11,153 bases of DNA, taken from the NCBI GenBank assembly GCA_964577175.1, contig CAZNYC010000132.1, positions 1-11,153 on the forward strand. The letters run 5' to 3'. The position numbers and the translations under genes are program-made. This DNA is from BS750m-G62 sp964577175 (lineage in GTDB: Bacteria; Planctomycetota; Phycisphaerae; FEN-1346). The notes under the pieces were generated by a model, which did no database searches, was not told the DNA's origin, and saw only the letters and a list, made by a program, of their open reading frames with translations. Every line of letters begins with the position of its first letter. The first letter of the stretch is position 1. Shown piece by piece: positions 5,277 to 11,153 of the stretch.

Positions 5277-5295
5277 TGTCGTGCGGAGCCGCGCC

Positions 5296-6429
5296 CTACA
5301 CGTCGACCCACGCCTCGCGCTCGGCGGAGTCGCGAATCCGGGCCATCAGACGCTGGATATAAACACCCTGCGCCAGGTCCGGCTGGGCGGGCCGCCCCTC
5401 GGCCACGGCCGTCAGGAAGTTCGCCAGGCACGCCACGTGCGCCCGCGTCCATCCGATGGCCGCCTTCGGCGAGGGAAACGGCGTGTCCGGCGCCGCGTAC
5501 CGCCGCCCGGTGGCAAGACGCGTCCAGCCCCCGACGCCACCGCCGGGGCCGTCGGCGCCGGCATCGTACACCTCCAGATAGTGCGGCTCCATGAGGCGAA
5601 ACCGCATCGCCCCGCCCGTCCCGTGGATCTCCAGCCGCATCTCGTCCTCCGTGCCGGTGGCGATCTTCGTGGCCTCGACCGTGCCGACCGCGCCGCTCGC
5701 CATCCGGACGAGCATCTGGACGGCGTCCTCGGCGTCGACCGCGACCGTGCGCGACGGGTCGTCCGGGTCCGGCCGTTCGGGGTACGCGATCTTCGTCTGC
5801 GCGAGGACCCGTTCGTACGGCCCGAGCAGACGGTGCACGAGGTCCAGGACGTGCGAGCCGAGGTCCGGGATCACCCCGCCGCCCGCCGCCCCGGACAACT
5901 TCCACTTCAGCGGACGCTGCGGGTCCACGTTGCCGCCGTGCAGGTAGACGGCCCGGAACTCGAGCGGCCCGCCGAGGAAGCCCGCGTCGGCCAACGCGGC
6001 CGCCTTCAGCGTGGCCGGGAAGAACCGGTTGTGGAACGTCATCTGGGCCGTGCCGGCGTAATCGTCGAGCGCGGCCGCGACGGCGTCGGCCTCCGCCTCC
6101 GTGGCGACGAGCGGCTTGTCGCAGTAGATGTGCTTGCCGTGGGCCATCGCCGACAGCAGCGCGCCTGAGTGCAAGTGGTTCGGCGTGCAGACGTGGACGA
6201 TGTCCACGTCCGGGGCCTCCGTGACCCGGCGCCAGTCCGTGACGGCGTGGTCGGCGCCGAGGTCCGCGGCGGCTTTCTCGGCGGTCTCCGCGTGGCCCGT
6301 GCAGACGTGCGTGATGCGGGCCGCCACCGGCACGGGATCGCACACGAACGGCAGGCACCGGTAGCCGTAGGCGTGCACCTTGCCGATGAAACCGTAGCCG
6401 AGGATACCGACGTTGTACGTTTTGGGCAT
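5296..6429 (-). CDS. Gfo/Idh/MocA family NAD(P)-dependent oxidoreductase
   Basis: 377 residues, typical of this family of cytoplasmic sugar, inositol or glucoside dehydrogenases. The N-terminal Rossmann fold has VGILGYGFIGKVHA (7-20) with G11, G13 and G16. VHVCTPNHLHSGALLSAMAHGKH (78-100) and CDKPLVAT (103-110, K105) follow. The C-terminal domain holds GGGVIPDLGSHVLD (183-196). Lys105, Asp189 and His193 sit where inositol dehydrogenase has its Lys-Asp-His catalytic set. The sugar oxidised cannot be told from sequence. An ATG at 6441 also opens the frame. The ATG at 6429 is chosen because GGGAGG lies just before it and overlaps the upstream ATG, and because the conserved region begins there. 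It is likely monocistronic, with repeats on both sides. Planctomycetes often carry many paralogues, so a narrow name is not justified. Confidence 0.93.
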   Translation of the reverse strand: MPKTYNVGILGYGFIGKVHAYGYRCLPFVCDPVPVAARITHVCTGHAETAEKAAADLGADHAVTDWRRVTEAPDVDIVHVCTPNHLHSGALLSAMAHGKHIYCDKPLVATEAEADAVAAALDDYAGTAQMTFHNRFFPATLKAAALADAGFLGGPLEFRAVYLHGGNVDPQRPLKWKLSGAAGGGVIPDLGSHVLDLVHRLLGPYERVLAQTKIAYPERPDPDDPSRTVAVDAEDAVQMLVRMASGAVGTVEATKIATGTEDEMRLEIHGTGGAMRFRLMEPHYLEVYDAGADGPGGGVGGWTRLATGRRYAAPDTPFPSPKAAIGWTRAHVACLANFLTAVAEGRPAQPDLAQGVYIQRLMARIRDSAEREAWVDV

Positions 6430-6433
6430 GGGG

Positions 6434-6439
6434 CCTCCC
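6434..6439 (-). promoter_or_regulatory. Ribosome binding site deciding the oxidoreductase start
   Basis: The minus strand reads GGGAGG, four bases before the ATG at 6429 and overlapping the ATG at 6441. No comparable site precedes 6441. Confidence 0.55.
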
Positions 6440-6470
6440 ATTCAACAGGCCATCGGGCAGCGGTCAGCGT

Positions 6471-6603
6471 TGTCATTCCGAGCGAGTCCCGGCGCGCCGG
6501 GACGAGTCGAGGAATCTCGCCGTGACGTTGTTGGCGGACCCACCTCAAACAAGGCCACGGCGAGACCCCTCGGCGCGCCCCTTCGGGACGGCTCGGGGTG
6601 ACA
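6471..6603. repeat. Two-armed TGTCATTCTGAG element, degenerate
   Basis: The outer ends are TGTCATTCCGAG (6471-6482) and CTCGGGGTGACA (6592-6603), 10 of 12 paired. The inner arms GGAATCTCGCCGTG (6511-6524) and CACGGCGAGACCCC (6555-6568) pair at 12 of 14. The left arm holds its own hairpin TCCCGGCGCGCCGGGA (6487-6502). It lies directly upstream of the oxidoreductase gene. It is an older-looking copy than that at 2633-2744. Confidence 0.75.
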
Positions 6604-6613
6604 AGCACGTTCG

Positions 6614-6659
6614 ACCCCGGCCGGGGCTACCCATTCGGCGTCGCCCCGCGACGCCACGG
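6614..6659. repeat. GGCCGGGGCT repeat, second copy
   Basis: Bases 6620-6659 match 4458-4497 at 35 of 40 positions. The preceding ACCCCGGCC is also shared, but the TCGC loop of the first copy is missing here. It lies between the element at 6471 and the comM stop. Confidence 0.6.
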
Positions 6660-6689
6660 CCCAGCCGCCGAGGCGGCCTGCCCCGGCTG

Positions 6690-6709
6690 CCCCGCCCGTC
6701 TGTGGGGCT
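6690..6709 (-). terminator. Weak candidate terminator hairpin after comM
   Basis: GCCCC and GGGGC form a 5-bp stem with a 10-base loop, 15 bases past the comM stop. GCCGCC/GGCGGC lies farther down at about 6664-6677. No T run follows either, so this is tentative. Confidence 0.25.
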
Positions 6710-6724
6710 TCCGAGACCTACAAA

Positions 6725-8254
6725 TCACGCAAACAGATTCCGGTCCAGGCGGCGGTACTGGACGGCCTCGGAGAGGTGCGTCGCGGTGACGGGCTCGGAG
6801 CCCTCCAAATCCGCGATCGTGCGGGCGCTGCGAAGAATCTTGTCGTGGGCCCGGGCCGAGAGGCCCATCTCCTGGACCGCCTGCTTCAGCAGGCTCTCCC
6901 CCGCCTCGTCCAGCCGGCAGAACTGTTTCACCTGCCGATGGCTCATGCGGGCGTTCGACATGCGTGCGTCGCCGAAGCGGCGGGTCTGGACCTCGCGCGC
7001 GGCGCGCACCTGCTCGCGCATCTCTTCGCTCGAGGCCCCGTCGCGCGCGGCCCGGAGTTCCCGGTACGCCACGGGCGGCACCTCGAGATGGATGTCAATG
7101 CGATCGAGAAGCGGCCCGCTGATCTTCCCCATATAGCCTTGAATCTGCCGCTGCGTGCAGTGGCACTCGCGGCGCGGGTCCGTCATGTACCCGCACGGGC
7201 ACGGGTTCAGGGCGGCGACGAGCATGAGGCTCGCCGGGAAGGTGAGCGTGGCGGTGGCCCGGCTGATGGTGACGACGCCGTCCTCCAGCGGCTGGCGCAG
7301 GACCTCCAGCGTGTGCCGGTTGAACTCGGGCAGTTCGTCGAGGAAGAGGACGCCGTGATGGGCCAGGCTGACCTCGCCCGGGGCGGGCACCGTGCCGCCG
7401 CCCACCAGGCCGGCCTCGCTCGTGGTGTGGTGCGGCGAGCGGAACGGGCGGGTGGCGACGATCGACTGCCCCGGCTGCATCAGGCCGACGGACGAATAGA
7501 TACGTGTGGTCTCGAGCGATTCTTCCAGCGTCAGCATCGGCAGGACGGTCGGCAGCCGCCGCGCGAGCATCGTCTTGCCGGACCCGGGCGGCCCGATCAT
7601 CAGGACGTTATGGCCGCCGGCGGCCGCGACCGTCAGGGCCCGCTTGGCGTGTTCCTGGCCGCGCACGTCCGCGAAGTCGACCTCGTCGCCGCGGGCCTCC
7701 TCGAAGACGGTCTCCAGGTCCACGGCGCACGGTTCGACGGGCAGGTCGCCGGTCAGGAACCCCACGGCCTGGGCCAGGGCGCGGACGGGCACGACCTCGA
7801 CGTCGGCGACGACGGCGGCCTCGGCGGCGTTCTGGGCGGGGAGGATGAGCCCCTTGAGGCCCTCCCGCCGGCAGGCCATGGCCATCGCCAAAGCCCCGCG
7901 GATGGGCCGGACCGACCCGTCGAGGGCCAGTTCGCCCACGACCGCATACTGCTTCAGCCGGTCGGAGAGCATCTGCCCCGTGGCCGAGAGGCACCCCAGG
8001 GCGAGCGGCAGGTCGAACGCCGGACCCTCCTTCTTCATGTCGGCCGGCGCGAGGTTGACGGTGATGCGGCCGTCCGGCCAGGAGTACCCGGAGTTTTTCA
8101 GGGCGGCGGCGACGCGGTCCTTCGACTCCTTGACGGCGGCGTCCGGCAGGCCGACGACGACGACGGCCGGCAGGCCGCTGCGGACGTCGAACTCCACCTC
8201 GACCCGGTATCCGTCGATGCCGAAGACGCCCGCGGAGAGAATCTTGCCGAGCAT
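6725..8254 (-). CDS. comM: YifB/ComM family Mg-chelatase-like AAA+ ATPase
   Basis: 509 residues, full length for YifB/ComM. In naturally transformable bacteria ComM is a hexameric helicase that aids branch migration during integration of incoming DNA; it is widely kept in non-transformable species too. Order: N-terminal Lon-like (ChlI-type) domain about 1-165 with GLPDAAVKESKDRV (35-48) and DGRITVNLAPADMKKEGPAFDLP (61-83); AAA+ module about 190-395 with Walker A GPPGSGKT (221-228), Walker B GVLFLDELPEF (301-311), the NPCPCG/CHC cysteine cluster (351-366) and the sensor region GPLLDRIDIH (380-389); C-terminal Mg-chelatase domain about 405-505 with SARAHDKILRSARTIADLEG. ATG at 8254 with GAGGGG upstream. 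All ATPase motifs are intact. It is divergent from the TM2 gene; no competence gene is in view. Confidence 0.96.
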   Translation of the reverse strand: MLGKILSAGVFGIDGYRVEVEFDVRSGLPAVVVVGLPDAAVKESKDRVAAALKNSGYSWPDGRITVNLAPADMKKEGPAFDLPLALGCLSATGQMLSDRLKQYAVVGELALDGSVRPIRGALAMAMACRREGLKGLILPAQNAAEAAVVADVEVVPVRALAQAVGFLTGDLPVEPCAVDLETVFEEARGDEVDFADVRGQEHAKRALTVAAAGGHNVLMIGPPGSGKTMLARRLPTVLPMLTLEESLETTRIYSSVGLMQPGQSIVATRPFRSPHHTTSEAGLVGGGTVPAPGEVSLAHHGVLFLDELPEFNRHTLEVLRQPLEDGVVTISRATATLTFPASLMLVAALNPCPCGYMTDPRRECHCTQRQIQGYMGKISGPLLDRIDIHLEVPPVAYRELRAARDGASSEEMREQVRAAREVQTRRFGDARMSNARMSHRQVKQFCRLDEAGESLLKQAVQEMGLSARAHDKILRSARTIADLEGSEPVTATHLSEAVQYRRLDRNLFA

Positions 8255-8623
8255 GCGTCCCCTCGCTGATTGGTGGATATGGGAATGGCCGCTTAGCGGC
8301 CGGGCATGCTACCGCGCGGGCGTCGGGGGATGCAACGGCAAAGCGGGCGGAGGGCAGTTTGGATTCATCTTCGCGGCCGCGGCCTGCCCGGTCACCGGGC
8401 CGTCGCGCCGTGCGCCGGGGCCACGGGCTGCCCGCCAAACCGTGTTGCTCGAATGCAGGCACGGATGGGCAAGCACCCCGCGGCGCCCGGCGCGCCCGGT
8501 CCACCGCGGGCGACTTTCGTTGACTTCCCCGCGGGCGGCCGATAAGGTCGGAGGCGGCGTCTTGGCGGGCGACGGCCGATGGCTGCCGGCGTCCCGCCCC
8601 GCCCGCTCACGGAGGAGGCGACC
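8255..8623. other. Divergent intergenic spacer, free of the dispersed repeats
   Basis: 369 bases between comM and the TM2 gene. I see only two small palindromes: GGCCGC/GCGGCC (8287-8301) and GCCCGG/CCGGGC (8386-8400). None of the dispersed hairpin families is present and no small gene is convincing. It must hold the promoters of both flanking genes. Confidence 0.6.
8520..8546 (+). promoter_or_regulatory. Possible promoter of the zinc-ribbon/TM2 gene
   Basis: TTGACT (8520-8525) matches the -35 consensus at 5 of 6. GATAAG (8541-8546) matches the -10 at 4 of 6, but the spacer is only 15 bases. The leader would be about 70 bases. Confidence 0.28.
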
Positions 8624-9289
8624 ATGATTCACGTCCATTGCCCGCGGTGCCAGACACGGTTCACGACGAGCGACGCGAACCTCGGCAAGACGGGCCAGTG
8701 CCCGAAGTGCGGGAACCCGATCAAGGTGCAGCCGGCGCCGCCCCCAAAGGCGTCCGCCGGGGGGCAGGCGGAAGACGGCTCGGCGACCGCCCCGTCCGGC
8801 CAGGAAACCGGCGCGCCGCCGGCGGAGGCGGTGGCGGACTCGGCCCTCGGCGCAGCCCGTCGGCACGCCGCCCAGGCGTCGGCGGGAGGGGGCGCAGCCG
8901 AGCCCCCCGCCGGACGGCCGGAGGCGGCGCGCGGGGCCCCTTCCGAACCGCCGCCGGAAGCCGAAGAGGCCCCTCCGAAAGAGCAGGCCCCGGCAGAGCG
9001 AGCCGCTGCCGAACCGCCTGCCGCCGAAACGGCCGCCGAGACCGCCGCCCTCCCCCGGGGCAAGTCGAAGACGACCGCCCTCATCCTTTGCCTCGTGGCC
9101 GGCCCCCTTGGAGCCCACCGCTTCTACATGGGCTCGTGGGGCTACGGGCTCGTGATTGCCGCCCTGAACCTTACCTGCCTGGGCAGCCTCGTGTTCACGC
9201 TCATCGACCTCATCAAACTGGCCGCCATGGACAAGGCCGACTTCCAGGACCGGTACAACGAGCGGGTGGTCGAGCCGTTTACGTTCTGA
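8624..9289 (+). CDS. Zinc-ribbon and TM2-domain membrane protein
   Basis: 221 residues, function unknown. Residues 1-36 are a zinc ribbon of the MJ0042 type with two CxxC knuckles (C6/C9 and C26/C29: HCPRC and QCPKC). Residues 37-146 are a low-complexity Pro/Ala/Glu linker, probably disordered. Residues 147-221 are a TM2 domain: a first membrane segment about 150-166, the hallmark GPLGAHRFYMG (160-170), a second segment about 174-196, then an amphipathic tail. Two segments place the ribbon and the tail on the same, presumably cytoplasmic, side. A frame opens at 8579, but the ATG at 8624 is chosen because GGAGGAGG lies 5 bases upstream and the ribbon starts there. The ribbon, linker and TM2 order is one I associate with planctomycetes. 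It appears monocistronic. Confidence 0.9.
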   Translation: MIHVHCPRCQTRFTTSDANLGKTGQCPKCGNPIKVQPAPPPKASAGGQAEDGSATAPSGQETGAPPAEAVADSALGAARRHAAQASAGGGAAEPPAGRPEAARGAPSEPPPEAEEAPPKEQAPAERAAAEPPAAETAAETAALPRGKSKTTALILCLVAGPLGAHRFYMGSWGYGLVIAALNLTCLGSLVFTLIDLIKLAAMDKADFQDRYNERVVEPFTF

Positions 9290-9338
9290 GGGGACGGCGG
9301 GCGGGCGATGCGCCTGCCCCGGCGATCTCGGCACATCG

Positions 9339-9532
9339 GTTTTTAACGCAGAGAACGCCGAGGAAGGCAAACACAGAGAACAACGGGAGGATGGGGTTCG
9401 CCGGCGGCGCCCCGCATGCCCCCACGGCGAGAGTCGCGATTCACGTGTTCTAGATACCAGAGGTTATGTTGTTGGCGAGTCTATTTCGTCCCGCTGGTCT
9501 CTGTCGTTCTCCGCGATCTCTGCGTTAAAAAC
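9339..9532. mobile_element. 194-bp non-coding element with 16-bp perfect terminal inverted repeats
   Basis: The left end GTTTTTAACGCAGAGA (9339-9354) is matched exactly by its reverse complement at 9517-9532. Similarity continues inward imperfectly (CGC.GAG on the left against CTC.GCG on the right). The inside is less GC-rich than its surroundings and has no convincing gene. The AACGCAGAG / CTCTGCGTT wording resembles dispersed palindromes seen in several phyla, recalled from memory. MITE-like or REP-like; only one copy lies in this window. Target duplications were not evident. The rest of the spacer 9290-9706 shows nothing else firm. Confidence 0.6.
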
Positions 9533-9706
9533 AGAATCGCGAAGGCCTCCCGCCCGCGAGGCGCCTCCGGCCGCGCGAAGAATTCCCGCCCGTCTCCAAC
9601 TTCCTCTTGTCCCAGGCGGCCTCATTGTGCATCATAGGCGGCTCATTCGTCCAACCATCGAGGTCGGGGGACCCGAGGAAAGGCGCCAGCCATTACCCTG
9701 CCCCGG

Positions 9707-11083
9707 ATGGCTCAGGAACCGGTCGGGCCCGTCAGGCATCTGGGCGTCCTGGACGCCATGGCCGTCGTCATCGGCATCGTCGTCGGGGCGGGCATCTTCC
9801 GCAGCCCGTCGCTGGTGGCAGCCAACATGGGCTCGTCGGGTTGGATGCTCGCCGTCTGGGCGTTCGGCGGGCTGCTGTGCCTGGCGGGGGCGCTCACGTA
9901 CGCCGAACTCGCCTCGGCGTACCCGAAGGTGGGCGGCGAGTACGTCTTCCTGAGCCGCGCGTTCGGACGCGGCATCGGATTTCTTTTCGCGTGGGCCCGG
10001 ACCACCGTCATCCAGACGGGCTCGATCGCGGCGACGGCGTACATCTTCGGCGACTACATGGACCGCGTCCTGTCGCTGGGCGGCTACGGGCCGCTCGTCT
10101 GGGCGCTGGCGGCCACGGTCGCCCTGACGGTCTGCAACGTCGTGGGCCTGCGGGCGGGGCGATGGACGCAGAACGTCCTGACGGCCGTCAAGGTGGCGGG
10201 CGTGCTGGCGATCATCGGCGTCGGCCTGCTGGCGGCCTCGGCGCCCGCCCCGGCCGAGCCGGCCGCGGCCGCGGAACCCGCCGCCGGGTGGCCGGGCTTC
10301 GGCGCCCTGGGCCTGGCGATGGTGTTCGTCCTGTACACCTACGGCGGGTGGAACGAGGCCGCCTACGTGGCCGGCGAACTGAAACGCCAACGGGCCGGCG
10401 CCCTGTGGGTCCTCCTGGGCAGCATCCTGCTGCTGACGGGCCTGTACGTGGCGGCGAACCTGGCGTACGTGCAGGTGCTGGGCATCGACGGGGTGGCGTC
10501 GGCCGAGGCCGTCGCCGCCGAGGCCATGCTCGCCGTCGGAGGCCCGTGGGCCGAGCGGGCCGTCACGATCCTCGTGGCGGTGGCGGCGCTGGGGCAGATC
10601 AACGCCTGCATCTGGACGGGGTCGCGGGCCATCTGCGGCGTGGGCGAAGACTTCCGGCCGCTGAGGTGGCTCGGGCGGTGGAGCCGGCGGTCCGGCACGC
10701 CGGCGGCGGCGGTGCTGCTGCAGAGCGGCGTGGCGGTCGTCCTCATCGTCCTGCCGAATCTGGGCGAGGGGTTCGAGGAGGCGCTCGGCTCCGGATTCCA
10801 GGCGGCGGTCGAGTACACCGCCCCGGTGTTCTGGCTGTTCTTCCTGTTGACGGGCGCCTCGGCCCTCGTCCTGCGCGCCAAGGAGCCGGAGGTAACCCGG
10901 CCGTTCCGCATTCCCTTCTACCCCGCCACGCCGATCCTCTTCTGCCTGATGTGCACCTACATGCTGTACAGCAGCGTGGCGTACACGCGGCTGGGGGCGA
11001 TGGTGGGCGTCGGCGTGCTGGCGGTCGGCGTGCCGGTGTACCTGGTGTTCCGCGATCGGCCGACGGACCCGCGGACGGAGTAG
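9707..11083 (+). CDS. APC-family amino-acid permease
   Basis: 458 residues, an inner-membrane secondary transporter of the amino acid-polyamine-organocation superfamily, probably taking up an amino acid with a proton or by exchange; substrate unknown. Hydrophobic segments are spaced as in the usual 12-helix protein. Helix 1 carries the substrate-site pattern GAGIF (27-31). Helix 6 carries VLYTYGGWNEAAYVAGELK (208-226), another conserved binding region. An Ala/Pro-rich stretch (about 178-195) forms a longer loop between helices 5 and 6. The ATG at 9707 puts the start 14 residues before helix 1, normal for the family, yet no Shine-Dalgarno is near; GAGGAAAGG ends 23 bases upstream, too far. A weak TTGTCC (9607) and CATCAT (9630) pair, 17 bases apart, could be a promoter. 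It is followed at once by hairpin repeats. Confidence 0.93.
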   Translation: MAQEPVGPVRHLGVLDAMAVVIGIVVGAGIFRSPSLVAANMGSSGWMLAVWAFGGLLCLAGALTYAELASAYPKVGGEYVFLSRAFGRGIGFLFAWARTTVIQTGSIAATAYIFGDYMDRVLSLGGYGPLVWALAATVALTVCNVVGLRAGRWTQNVLTAVKVAGVLAIIGVGLLAASAPAPAEPAAAAEPAAGWPGFGALGLAMVFVLYTYGGWNEAAYVAGELKRQRAGALWVLLGSILLLTGLYVAANLAYVQVLGIDGVASAEAVAAEAMLAVGGPWAERAVTILVAVAALGQINACIWTGSRAICGVGEDFRPLRWLGRWSRRSGTPAAAVLLQSGVAVVLIVLPNLGEGFEEALGSGFQAAVEYTAPVFWLFFLLTGASALVLRAKEPEVTRPFRIPFYPATPILFCLMCTYMLYSSVAYTRLGAMVGVGVLAVGVPVYLVFRDRPTDPRTE

Positions 11084-11092
11084 GAACATCGC

Positions 11093-11119
11093 GTGCCACG
11101 GCCGGCCTTCTCCGGCCGT
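11093..11119 (-). repeat. GGCAC-box hairpin repeat after the permease, minus orientation
   Basis: ACGGCCGG (11098-11105), loop CCTTCT, CCGGCCGT (11112-11119): a perfect 8-bp stem. On the minus strand it is followed by GGCAC, the box of the CAAG-loop family; its loop there reads AGAAGG. It begins 10 bases after the permease stop and may act as terminator. Confidence 0.6.
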
Positions 11120-11125
11120 AGGTCA

Positions 11126-11153
11126 GCGCGGCGAGTGCGGAGACCCGCCTCGC
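11126..11153 (-). repeat. GCGGCGGG-family hairpin at the window end
   Basis: GCGCGGCGAG (11126-11135), loop TGCGGAGA, CCCGCCTCGC (11144-11153): two mismatches in a 10-bp stem. The loop is identical to that at 5247-5254. It is cut by the window edge only in its flank. Confidence 0.6.

Noticed and set aside
6776..8269. Long plus-strand open frame opposite comM
   Set aside because: Antisense to a gene with intact AAA+ motifs; the translation is low-complexity His/Arg/Gly-rich and matches nothing recognisable.
9607..11121. Two further frames of about 500 codons over the permease region, one on each strand
   Set aside because: Neither shows membrane segments or a known domain; the frame starting at 9707 has all APC features.
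1..11153. tRNA, rRNA or transposase genes
   Set aside because: No tRNA cloverleaf with a TTCAA/GTTC-type arm, no rRNA stretch and no transposase motif could be recognised on either strand by reading; a tRNAscan or profile search was not possible.

Overview
The window is very GC-rich (about 70% by eye). It holds nine protein genes I can support, no RNA gene, no transposase and no CRISPR array. The gene types suggest an environmental member of the PVC group, most likely a planctomycete: a BNR_4 family secreted beta-propeller, a GHL15-like secreted glycosidase, a Gfo/Idh/MocA oxidoreductase, a zinc-ribbon plus TM2 protein, and intergenic hairpins of a kind I associate with planctomycete genomes. 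That assignment is inference from gene content, not a measured placement.

Layout. Bases 1-135 hold only repeats. A secreted TIM-barrel glycosidase-like gene (136-1329, minus) follows. Next comes a minus-strand pair transcribed ykgJ-like then yjbQ-like (2567 down to 1617). After a repeat-filled gap lies a secreted BNR_4 beta-propeller (3022-4371, minus). It is divergent from a small tandem ACT-domain protein (4745-5128, plus), which has the best promoter candidate of the window. That gene converges on a Gfo/Idh/MocA oxidoreductase (5296-6429, minus). The YifB/ComM AAA+ ATPase (6725-8254, minus) is divergent from the zinc-ribbon/TM2 membrane protein (8624-9289, plus). An APC-family amino-acid permease (9707-11083, plus) closes the window.

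Working together. The two secreted proteins and the Gfo/Idh/MocA enzyme fit a lifestyle of breaking down complex polysaccharides, but they are separately transcribed and do not form a classical utilisation locus. ykgJ-yjbQ is the only convincing operon. The remaining genes look like unrelated housekeeping or regulatory genes.

The most striking part is between the genes. Seven of the eight gene-bounded spacers longer than 100 bases, and both window ends, carry palindromic repeats of several families. One is a hairpin with a conserved CAAG-type loop and a GGCAC box but different, fully paired stems. Another is a two-armed TGTCATTCTGAG palindrome. A third is a GCGGCGGG/CCCGCCGC hairpin linked to a CGCTAACG box. 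A fourth is a 194-bp element with 16-bp perfect terminal inverted repeats. No new multi-gene system was found; the repeat population is the best candidate for a second look.
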